DNA from: DASXRA01 sp035263725
Lineage (GTDB): Bacteria > Actinomycetota > Actinomycetes > Mycobacteriales > Jatrophihabitantaceae
Assembly (NCBI GenBank): GCA_035263725.1
Contig: DATFRC010000007.1
Coordinates: 1-7,114 of the forward strand
Direction of reading: 5' to 3'
DNA length: 7,114 nt
A program made the position numbers and the translations under genes. The notes below the pieces were generated by a model. The model searched no databases, was not told where the DNA came from, and was given only the letters and a program-made list of their open reading frames with translations. Shown in pieces: positions 1 to 5,151 of the stretch. Every line of letters begins with the position of its first letter. Positions within the stretch are counted from its first letter, which is position 1.

Positions 1-30
1 TCGACGATCCGTGGTGGCCGCGTAAGGCCC

Positions 31-63
31 GTCAATCCGGCGTCAACGAAGCGTCAACCGCGG
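31..63. promoter_or_regulatory. Three 11-bp direct repeats upstream of the glutaminase gene
   Basis: Three consecutive 11-bp units start with GTCAA: GTCAATCCGGC (31-41), GTCAACGAAGC (42-52) and GTCAACCGCGG (53-63). The phase is exactly one unit per 11 bp, about one helical turn. OmpR/PhoB-family regulators, including actinobacterial PhoP and GlnR, bind tandem half-sites with this spacing. The units do not match a PHO box or a GlnR box well enough to name the regulator. The block ends about 110 bp before the glutaminase start, a usual place for an activator or repressor site. The repeat is seen directly; the binding role is inferred. Confidence 0.4.
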
Positions 64-79
64 CTGGCTTTCCTTGTCA

Positions 80-93
80 CATGGACATCCATG
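80..93. promoter_or_regulatory. 14-bp palindrome upstream of the glutaminase gene
   Basis: CATGGA and TCCATG form a perfect inverted repeat separated by two bases (CA). It lies between the 11-bp direct repeats and the glutaminase start, so it could be an operator for a dimeric regulator. Six-base arms can also arise by chance, and no promoter hexamers could be assigned with confidence around it. Confidence 0.25.
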
Positions 94-170
94 AACTTCG
101 CGCTGCGCCGATCGGCCCGCTGTTCGTGCCCGCCGTCTTCCACAGTGCGCCGGCAAAGGTCTGACTCCTG

Positions 171-1787
171 ATGCCGGCCACTCGAGGTGCTACACGGATG
201 AGCACGCCGAAACGCGAAGCCTCCGTACCCATCGGTACGGAGGCGGTCTACCGGAAACTCTTCGACTCGTTCGACCGCGACAAGAACGACCGCGTGTCGC
301 ATTGGGAAGTGCTCAGCCGCCTGCAGCGATCAGGCCTGATGCCCGACGATCCGCGCATCCAGGAAGCCCTGTCCGGTCTCAGGAGCGCCGAAACGAACAA
401 GCAGCTGGACTTCGCGCAGTTCACCGCGCTCGCCCGGCACAACAGCAGCCTCATTCAGCGCGCCGTCGAGGGGAACCTCGCGGTGCCCGACTTCACCGGG
501 CTGACGGCCGACTTCGAGCGGATCTACCGAGAGCTGCTGCCGAATCGCTCCGGCGCGGTCGCCGACTACATCCCGCAGCTGCGCCGGATCGACCCGGAAC
601 AGCTAGCGATAGCAGTCTGCACCGTGGACGGCCAGCGGTTCTCAATCGGCGATGCGCGCACCGCGTTCTGCTTGCAGTCGGTGTCCAAGACGGTGAGCTA
701 CTGCCTCGCGTTGGACCAGCACGGCACCGACGCCGTCCACCGCCACGTCGGCCGCGAGCCGAGCGGGCAGTCGTTCAACGAACTCGCGCTCAATCCCCGG
801 GGATTGCCGCACAACCCGATGGTCAACGCCGGCGCGATCATGACGACATCGCTCATCAAGCCTGGGGCGGACATCGCCGATCGGTTCGACTACGTCGCGG
901 AGACGTGGCGGCGGTTGACCGGCGGCGGACGAGTCGGGTTCAACAACGCGGTCTACCTGTCCGAACGGCAGACGGCCGACCGCAACTTCGCGCTCGGCTA
1001 CTCGATGCGCGAAAGGGGCGCGTTTCCGGAGGGCGTCGACCTGCACGAGACCCTTGAGTTCTACTTCCAGAACTGCTCCATCGAGGTGGACGCCGAGATG
1101 CTGGCGGTCGCAGCCGCGTCGCTTGCCAACGCGGGTGTGTGCCCACTGACCGACGACCCGGTCTTCGCCGTGGAAACCGTGCAAAGCTGCCTGTCGCTGA
1201 TGTCGTCGTGCGGCATGTACGACTTCTCCGGCGAGTTCGCATTCACCATCGGCCTGCCCGCCAAGAGCGGCGTATCGGGGGCGCTGATGGTGGTGATTCC
1301 GGGACTGATGGGCATCTGCGTCTGGTCGCCGCGGCTGGACGAGCACGGCAACTCCGTCCGCGGGATTGAGTTTTGCCGCAAGCTCGTCGCCGAGTACAAC
1401 GTGCACGCGTTCGATTCGCTGGTCAGCGGCCGCGCGCGAACCAACAAGCGCGACCCGCGTCGCAAGAAGCACCAGTCGCAGATCGAGAGCGTGGTCGCAC
1501 TTACCTGGGCGGCGAGCCAAGGCGACCTCAACGAGGTCCGGGCCCTCGTCGCGGTCGGCGTCGAGCCGGGCACCGCCGACTACGACGGGCGCACGGCATT
1601 GCATCTCGCGGCGGCGGAAGGCCAGCTGGACGTGGTGCGGTACCTGCTGTCCTGTGGCACCGACCCCAGCCCGGTCGATCGCTGGGGTGGCACGCCGTTG
1701 TCGGATGCGGAGGGTAACGGCCATGCGGACGTAGCGGCACTGCTAAAGGAGACGATGGACGCCACGGCAGTGGACGTCGCGGTATGA
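171..1787 (+). CDS. glsA: Glutaminase with N-terminal EF-hand and C-terminal ankyrin repeats
   Basis: This enzyme hydrolyses L-glutamine to L-glutamate and ammonia. The 538-residue protein has no signal peptide and should be cytosolic. An EF-hand module spans about residues 25-90: the loop D35-x-D37-x-N39-x-R41-x-S43-x-x-E46 has a canonical calcium-ligand pattern, and a second loop near 72-83 is degenerate. The beta-lactamase-fold glutaminase domain covers about 110-415. It has the S170-x-x-K173 catalytic pair, N219 in NAGAI, E265, N272, Y298, Y350 and V368 in AKSGVSG, which match the substrate contacts known for the family. About two and a half ankyrin repeats follow (441-528, with GRTALHLAAAEGQLDVVRYL). 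Common bacterial glutaminases are near 310 residues, so both flanks are additions; the order is that of animal kidney-type GLS. An alternative ATG at 198 is equally plausible: GAGG lies 10 nt upstream of it, and AAAGG lies 11 nt upstream of 171. The stop overlaps the next gene's start. Confidence 0.95.
   Translation: MPATRGATRMSTPKREASVPIGTEAVYRKLFDSFDRDKNDRVSHWEVLSRLQRSGLMPDDPRIQEALSGLRSAETNKQLDFAQFTALARHNSSLIQRAVEGNLAVPDFTGLTADFERIYRELLPNRSGAVADYIPQLRRIDPEQLAIAVCTVDGQRFSIGDARTAFCLQSVSKTVSYCLALDQHGTDAVHRHVGREPSGQSFNELALNPRGLPHNPMVNAGAIMTTSLIKPGADIADRFDYVAETWRRLTGGGRVGFNNAVYLSERQTADRNFALGYSMRERGAFPEGVDLHETLEFYFQNCSIEVDAEMLAVAAASLANAGVCPLTDDPVFAVETVQSCLSLMSSCGMYDFSGEFAFTIGLPAKSGVSGALMVVIPGLMGICVWSPRLDEHGNSVRGIEFCRKLVAEYNVHAFDSLVSGRARTNKRDPRRKKHQSQIESVVALTWAASQGDLNEVRALVAVGVEPGTADYDGRTALHLAAAEGQLDVVRYLLSCGTDPSPVDRWGGTPLSDAEGNGHADVAALLKETMDATAVDVAV
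219..244 (+). repeat. Perfect 11-bp inverted repeat (hairpin) inside the 5' end of the glutaminase gene
   Basis: GCCTCCGTACC (219-229) and GGTACGGAGGC (234-244) are exact reverse complements around a four-base loop, CATC. The resulting RNA hairpin would be very stable and begins about 20 nt after the alternative start codon at 198. It encodes part of the linker before the EF-hand (around ASVPIGTEAV). No T-run follows, so it is not a standard intrinsic terminator. The 3' arm contains GGAGG, but no in-frame start codon lies at a suitable distance after it. It may be an mRNA regulatory structure, a DNA operator, or a chance consequence of codon choice. Confidence 0.6.
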
Positions 1788-2155
1788 CCGACCTGCCCGT
1801 CAACGCCGCCCGTGTCGTAGCGGTGCTGCTAGCCGACGGATGGCACGACATCACGCCCGGATCATTCGCCGTCGGCACTCTCACGTTCGGCGCGGATGCC
1901 GCCGGCGACGGGCTCGGCTACTACTTCGAGGAGGCCACCAGCACGAGCCCGTACGGGCCGCCCACCTTCGCCGGACCGCTCAGCGCGGTACTTGCGGTCC
2001 GCCAGGCCGCCTCCAGGCGCTGGCTACCCGAGTCCGCCCGCGACGGGGTGCGATTCCGCGGGCGATCATCGAGTCGGACGAGCACACATCGTTCCCTTCG
2101 TGCCGATCAGGGCTCGTCGGGTGCGTCTCTGCGGGCGGCCGACCTCGGGATGTAG
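1784..2155 (+). CDS. Small hypothetical protein overlapping the glutaminase stop; 3' part doubtful
   Basis: I do not recognise this 123-residue protein. It starts at the ATGA that also ends the glutaminase frame, an arrangement that suggests translational coupling. Residues 1-74 look genuine: codons are strongly GC-ending and the sequence is compact and mixed, with patterns such as AARVVAVLLADGWHDITPGS, GYYFEEA and AGPLSAVLAVRQ. From about residue 75 it becomes rich in Arg and Ser, third-position GC falls, and no fold is apparent. That pattern fits a frameshift near 2000-2050 or a degraded 3' end. In the same stretch another + frame reads AIPRAIIESDEHTSF with better codons, but I cannot fix a junction. 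There are no membrane segments or catalytic motifs. It is probably a small cytosolic protein made together with the glutaminase. Confidence 0.5.
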   Translation: MTDLPVNAARVVAVLLADGWHDITPGSFAVGTLTFGADAAGDGLGYYFEEATSTSPYGPPTFAGPLSAVLAVRQAASRRWLPESARDGVRFRGRSSSRTSTHRSLRADQGSSGASLRAADLGM

Positions 2156-2171
2156 CACGCTGGAGTCGTCT

Positions 2172-2186
2172 GTGAGGATTTCTCAC
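2172..2186. promoter_or_regulatory. Short inverted repeat ahead of the kinase gene
   Basis: GTGAG and CTCAC flank five bases (GATTT) in the short gap between the small ORF and the kinase. The arms are only five bases, so this is a weak operator or weak-hairpin candidate. No convincing promoter hexamers were found beside it. Confidence 0.15.
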
Positions 2187-2204
2187 GGCGCGGGGGCCCG
2201 GCGT

Positions 2205-2212
2205 GGAGAAGG
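2205..2212 (+). promoter_or_regulatory. Ribosome binding site that decides the kinase start
   Basis: GGAGAAGG at 2205-2212 lies five bases before the GTG at 2218, which is ideal spacing. A GTG at 2203 in the same frame lacks a comparable upstream site, and using it would place this motif inside the coding region. I therefore prefer 2218. Confidence 0.6.
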
Positions 2213-2217
2213 TGATC

Positions 2218-3741
2218 GTGCACGAGGACGTCGATCGGCTCGTGGCGGGCCGGTATCGGCTGGAGCACCCGGTCGGAGAGGGCGGGATGGGCGTCGTGTG
2301 GCGCGCCGTCGACGAGCGCTTGGACCGGGTGGTAGCTGTCAAGCAGTTGCGGGTGCCCACAGCGGTCGGATCCCGGCACGCCGAACAGGCGCGGCAGCGG
2401 GTGTTGCGGGAGGCCCGCATCGCCGCCAGGTTGCAGCACCCGAACGCTGTCGGTGTCCACGACGTCACCGACGACGCGAACGGCCCGGTTCTGGTCATGG
2501 AGTACCTGCCGTCCCGCAGCCTGTCCGACGTGCTCGCCGAGCGCACTGCGCTGCCTCCGCAGGACGTGGCGCGCATCGGAGCTCCGGCCGCTGCGGCGCT
2601 GGCTGCGGCTCACGCCGCGGGCATCGTGCACCGCGATGTGAAGCCAGGCAACATCCTGCTCGGGCACGACGGCATCACCAAGATCACCGATTTCGGAATC
2701 TCGCACGCTGCGGGCGACGTGACGGTCACGAGCACCGGCCTGCTCGGAACGCCGGCGTTCCTGGCGCCCGAGGTGGCGCGCGGTGAGGCGCCCAGCCCGG
2801 CCTCGGACGTGTTCTCCCTGGGCGCCACTCTCTACGCAGCCGTGGACGGGGCGCCGCCGTTCGGGACGAGCGACAACCCGATCGCGCAATTGCACCGCGT
2901 GGCCGGTGGCGGCGCGCCCCCACCACGGCATGCCGGCCCGTTGACCGGGTTGCTCGCCGAGATGCTGCGCGATGAGCCGACCTCCCGGCCCAGCATGGCG
3001 CGCGTCGCCGCCGACCTCGAGACGATCGCCACCGCCGGCGTACCGCTGGCCGTGGCGCCGACGACTGCACTCGCGCCGGCCGGACGCCTCGGCGCACCCG
3101 TGGCCGCGGCGCCACCCACTCAGATCGACGCACAGCCGGTCCGCACCCGCAGCCGGCTGCGGGGCGCATTGCGCCGGCATCCTGGGTATGTGACCGCGGC
3201 CCTGGCCGGCTGCCTGCTGCTGGGCGTGCTGGTGGCGGTCCTGCTCACCGCGCCACGCGACCATTCCTCGGGAGGTGCGCCGGCACCTCCCGGCACACCG
3301 GCCGCCTCGCATACCACTACGCCGGCCAGCCACGCCCCGGCTGCGATCGACCCGGGCCTGCTGCAGCAGGCAGTCTCGGACTACTACGGGTTGCTGCCGG
3401 ACCATCCTGACCAGGCCTGGACCCGGCTCGGCCCCGCCCTGCAGAGCCAGGGCCAAGATGCCTACGACAGCTTCTGGCACGGCGTCAAGAACCTCCGGGT
3501 CGTCACGCCTCCCCAGGCTCACGGCAACACGGTCACGGTCACCATCGCGTACCGGACGGGGGGCCACGACCGCATTCAGGAAACTCACCAACTCGGCATG
3601 ATCGACAGCAACGGCACGCCGCTGATCAACAGCGACCAGGTGGTGTCATCGCAAAGCAGCACTACGAGCAACAGCCACGGAAACGGTGGCGGCGACGGTG
3701 ACAACGGCGGAGGCAACGGCGGCGGCAACGGCGGCGGGTAG
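2218..3741 (+). CDS. Transmembrane Hanks-type Ser/Thr protein kinase (PknB-like)
   Basis: This membrane receptor kinase phosphorylates Ser/Thr on cytosolic targets. Residues count from the GTG at 2218 (507 aa). The kinase domain, about 12-275, has the Gly loop GEGGMG (20-25), K42 in VAVK, helix-C E65, H138-R-D140 with K142 and N145 (HRDVKPGN), D158-F-G160 and APE 183-185. Threonines 169, 171, 173 and 178 lie in the activation loop. As an RD kinase with every catalytic residue, it should be active and switched on by autophosphorylation. A disordered Ala/Pro juxtamembrane stretch leads to one membrane helix (about 324-344). After a Pro/Thr linker, an extracellular domain of about 100 residues (376-475) resembles the NTF2-like sensor fold by pattern only; it lacks PASTA repeats. 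The Gly/Asn tail (481-507) comes from tandem DNA repeats. A longer version starting at GTG 2203 is possible. The hydrolase follows after 17 nt. Confidence 0.93.
   Translation: MHEDVDRLVAGRYRLEHPVGEGGMGVVWRAVDERLDRVVAVKQLRVPTAVGSRHAEQARQRVLREARIAARLQHPNAVGVHDVTDDANGPVLVMEYLPSRSLSDVLAERTALPPQDVARIGAPAAAALAAAHAAGIVHRDVKPGNILLGHDGITKITDFGISHAAGDVTVTSTGLLGTPAFLAPEVARGEAPSPASDVFSLGATLYAAVDGAPPFGTSDNPIAQLHRVAGGGAPPPRHAGPLTGLLAEMLRDEPTSRPSMARVAADLETIATAGVPLAVAPTTALAPAGRLGAPVAAAPPTQIDAQPVRTRSRLRGALRRHPGYVTAALAGCLLLGVLVAVLLTAPRDHSSGGAPAPPGTPAASHTTTPASHAPAAIDPGLLQQAVSDYYGLLPDHPDQAWTRLGPALQSQGQDAYDSFWHGVKNLRVVTPPQAHGNTVTVTIAYRTGGHDRIQETHQLGMIDSNGTPLINSDQVVSSQSSTTSNSHGNGGGDGDNGGGNGGGNGGG
3703..3738 (+). 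repeat. 12-bp tandem repeat encoding the kinase's Gly/Asn tail
   Basis: Three 12-bp units, AACGGCGGAGGC (3703-3714), AACGGCGGCGGC (3715-3726) and AACGGCGGCGGG (3727-3738), run directly into the TAG stop. Each encodes Asn-Gly-Gly-Gly. A looser copy precedes them (3682-3702). The unit is a multiple of three, so slippage would lengthen or shorten the extracellular tail without breaking the frame. Confidence 0.7.
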
Positions 3742-3758
3742 CCCGACTGCGGCGCAGG

Positions 3759-4577
3759 ATGAGCACCGTGAGCGTTGAGCAGGACCACGTCTTCGCCACC
3801 GTCTGTGAGACCGTGCTCGCGCTGGACCTCTACCGTGCCCCCCAGGTCGATGCGCCGCTCGTCGTTTACGTCCATGGCGGCGGCTGGCGCGGCGGCGACA
3901 AGGCGGACGGAGGCGTGGCACGGCTTCGGCCGATGGCCGCCCCCGGTGTGACTGTTGCCTCTGTGAACTACCGCCTGGTGCCGGGCGCGACGTTTCCCGA
4001 CCAGCTGCATGACCTGAAGGGCGCCGTGCGGTGGCTGCGCGCGCACGGGACGAGCCTGGGCGTGCCCACCGGCCGGGTCGGCATCTGGGGCGCCTCGGCG
4101 GGTGCGTATCTGGGCTCGTTGCTCGCGTTGACCGGCGCCGATGCCGCGTTGGAGGGCACCGTCGGCGGCAACGTCGAACAGTCGAGCACTGTCCAGGCCG
4201 TGGTCCACTGGTTCGGCCAGTCCGACCTGGTCGTTGCCGGCTCCCGCAACGACGTCGAAGCCCGCCTCCTTCCGTTCCGGTTCGAAGCGGATCTGCTCGG
4301 AGTGCGCGACGTCGGCGAGGTTGCCGATCACGCCGCGGACTTCAGCCGGCTCACCCGGGTCACCCCTCAGGCGCCACCGTTCCTGATCGCGCACGGTGAC
4401 CGCGACCACATCGTCGCACCGTCTGAGGGCGCAGCTCTGCACGACGCGTTGAGCCGAGCCGGCGCCGACACCCGCTTCATGTTGCTGGGCGGTGCCGGTC
4501 ACGAAGGAGCGGAATTCGATCGGCCCGACACGCTTGCCATGACGGCAGCGTGGCTGCGTGCCAAGCTGCTCACCTGA
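3759..4577 (+). CDS. Alpha/beta hydrolase, BD-FAE / hormone-sensitive-lipase-like esterase
   Basis: This is a serine hydrolase, probably a carboxylesterase acting on small acyl or aryl esters; the substrate cannot be told from sequence. The 272-residue protein lacks a signal peptide. It has the oxyanion-hole motif H39-G-G-G-W43, the nucleophile elbow G111-A-S113-A-G115, a likely acid D216 in HGDRDHIV, and H248 in GGAGHEG. This order and spacing are normal for the family, so the triad looks complete. A lid-like insertion lies near 150-200 (WFGQSDL to FSRLTRV). Start: the ATG at 3759 has AGG almost touching it, which is poor spacing. The in-frame GTG at 3768 has AGGA eight bases upstream and may be the real start, removing three residues. 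The 17-nt gap after the kinase suggests one transcript. Its TGA directly abuts the stop codon of the convergent carbonic anhydrase gene. Confidence 0.9.
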   Translation: MSTVSVEQDHVFATVCETVLALDLYRAPQVDAPLVVYVHGGGWRGGDKADGGVARLRPMAAPGVTVASVNYRLVPGATFPDQLHDLKGAVRWLRAHGTSLGVPTGRVGIWGASAGAYLGSLLALTGADAALEGTVGGNVEQSSTVQAVVHWFGQSDLVVAGSRNDVEARLLPFRFEADLLGVRDVGEVADHAADFSRLTRVTPQAPPFLIAHGDRDHIVAPSEGAALHDALSRAGADTRFMLLGGAGHEGAEFDRPDTLAMTAAWLRAKLLT

Positions 4578-4580
4578 TCA
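4575..4580. other. Convergent stop codons abutting in a TGATCA palindrome
   Basis: The hydrolase TGA (4575-4577) and the carbonic anhydrase stop (TCA on the + strand, 4578-4580) form one six-base palindrome with no base between them. No separate intrinsic terminator can exist between these convergent genes, so transcripts must overlap or end inside the opposing gene, for example by Rho. Confidence 0.9.
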
Positions 4581-5132
4581 CTGCGCGCCGAGCACAGACG
4601 GCGCGACGACCGTCTCGATTCGGCCGCTCTCGGTGTCGTAGAGCAGGCCCGAGACGATCAGACCGGGCGGTAGCAGCGGGTTGGCGCGAAGCGTTGCGAG
4701 GTCCACCGCGAGCGATGCGCGCGGATCGATGATCGAATCGGGGTCGAGCGCGTCGGGGCTGGTGCCCAGTTCGGCGGCGAGCCCGACCGGCTGATCCAGT
4801 AGCCGGACGATGCCGCAGTCGGTGTGATGGATGACGACGAGATTCCATCCGGGTCCCGGCTGGGTTCCGCCAGTGCGGGCGATGGCCCCGAGCAGCGCAA
4901 GGGTCCGCTGGGCGGCCGGAGTTATCCGGCCGCCGATATTGCGGATCACGGCGGCTTCACCGAGCTCGAGTCCGAGGACCGCGGTCGGGTCGACGCGGGG
5001 GTCCACGCATCCGACGATGATGGTCCGCCCAGTCGGCAGCATGGTGAGGCCGGCGACGTCGCGTGCTTCGGCGAATTCGCCGTTCCTGCGGACGAGCTCG
5101 TCGACGGTGGTGTCGAGGCTGAGGTCGGTCAT
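4578..5132 (-). CDS. Beta-class carbonic anhydrase
   Basis: This zinc enzyme interconverts CO2 and bicarbonate in the cytosol. The 184-residue protein has the beta-class metal site: C42, H103 and C106 (in HHTDCG), with the D44/R46 dyad in the motif C-V-D-P-R. Most relatives have C-x-D-A/S-R here, so Pro45 is slightly unusual. The HHTDCG motif, the short length and the C-terminal LLYDTESGRIETV stretch resemble the mycobacterial Rv1284-type enzymes rather than the plant-like or longer ones. IRNIGG (63-68) is the usual strand after the zinc Cys region. The ATG start is backed by GGAGAA four bases upstream. It lies 19 nt after the MFS exporter stop on the same strand and is probably co-transcribed. 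That pairing is unexpected: the enzyme may handle CO2/pH stress, or it may simply share the promoter. Confidence 0.93.
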   Translation of the reverse strand: MTDLSLDTTVDELVRRNGEFAEARDVAGLTMLPTGRTIIVGCVDPRVDPTAVLGLELGEAAVIRNIGGRITPAAQRTLALLGAIARTGGTQPGPGWNLVVIHHTDCGIVRLLDQPVGLAAELGTSPDALDPDSIIDPRASLAVDLATLRANPLLPPGLIVSGLLYDTESGRIETVVAPSVLGAQ

Positions 5133-5136
5133 GGTG

Positions 5137-5142
5137 TTCTCC
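5137..5142 (-). promoter_or_regulatory. Ribosome binding site of the carbonic anhydrase gene
   Basis: On the - strand GGAGAA lies four bases before the ATG at 5132, inside the 19-nt gap after the exporter stop. It supports this start and independent translation within an operon. Confidence 0.55.
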
Positions 5143-5151
5143 GTTTCGGGA

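Noticed and set aside
3..165. Frame open from the window edge to a TGA at 163-165, possible end of an upstream gene
   Set aside because: Codon bias is mixed: its first half has poor third-position GC, no family is recognisable, and the direct repeats and palindrome lie within it. It cannot be told from chance in a GC-rich sequence.
219..244. Hairpin as an intrinsic transcription terminator
   Set aside because: No T-rich run follows the 3' arm and the structure lies inside a reading frame that continues for more than 500 codons.
642..1724. 360-codon open frame antisense to the glutaminase
   Set aside because: It has no recognisable motif and an Arg/Val/Asp-rich composition, and it lies fully opposite a clearly functional gene.
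1896..2786. Long + strand open frame of 296 codons overlapping the small ORF and the kinase
   Set aside because: The translation is rich in Arg, Gly and Ala without motifs, and the kinase frame in the same region has every catalytic residue. It is a GC-rich shadow frame.
2107..3591. 494-codon open frame antisense to the kinase
   Set aside because: It mirrors the kinase codons, has an Arg/Gly/His-rich composition, and shows no domain. Long antisense frames are expected in such GC-rich genes.
3585..4502. 305-codon open frame antisense to the hydrolase and kinase tail
   Set aside because: Its proline-rich stretch is only the reverse of the Gly/Asn repeat, and the sense strand carries an intact hydrolase.
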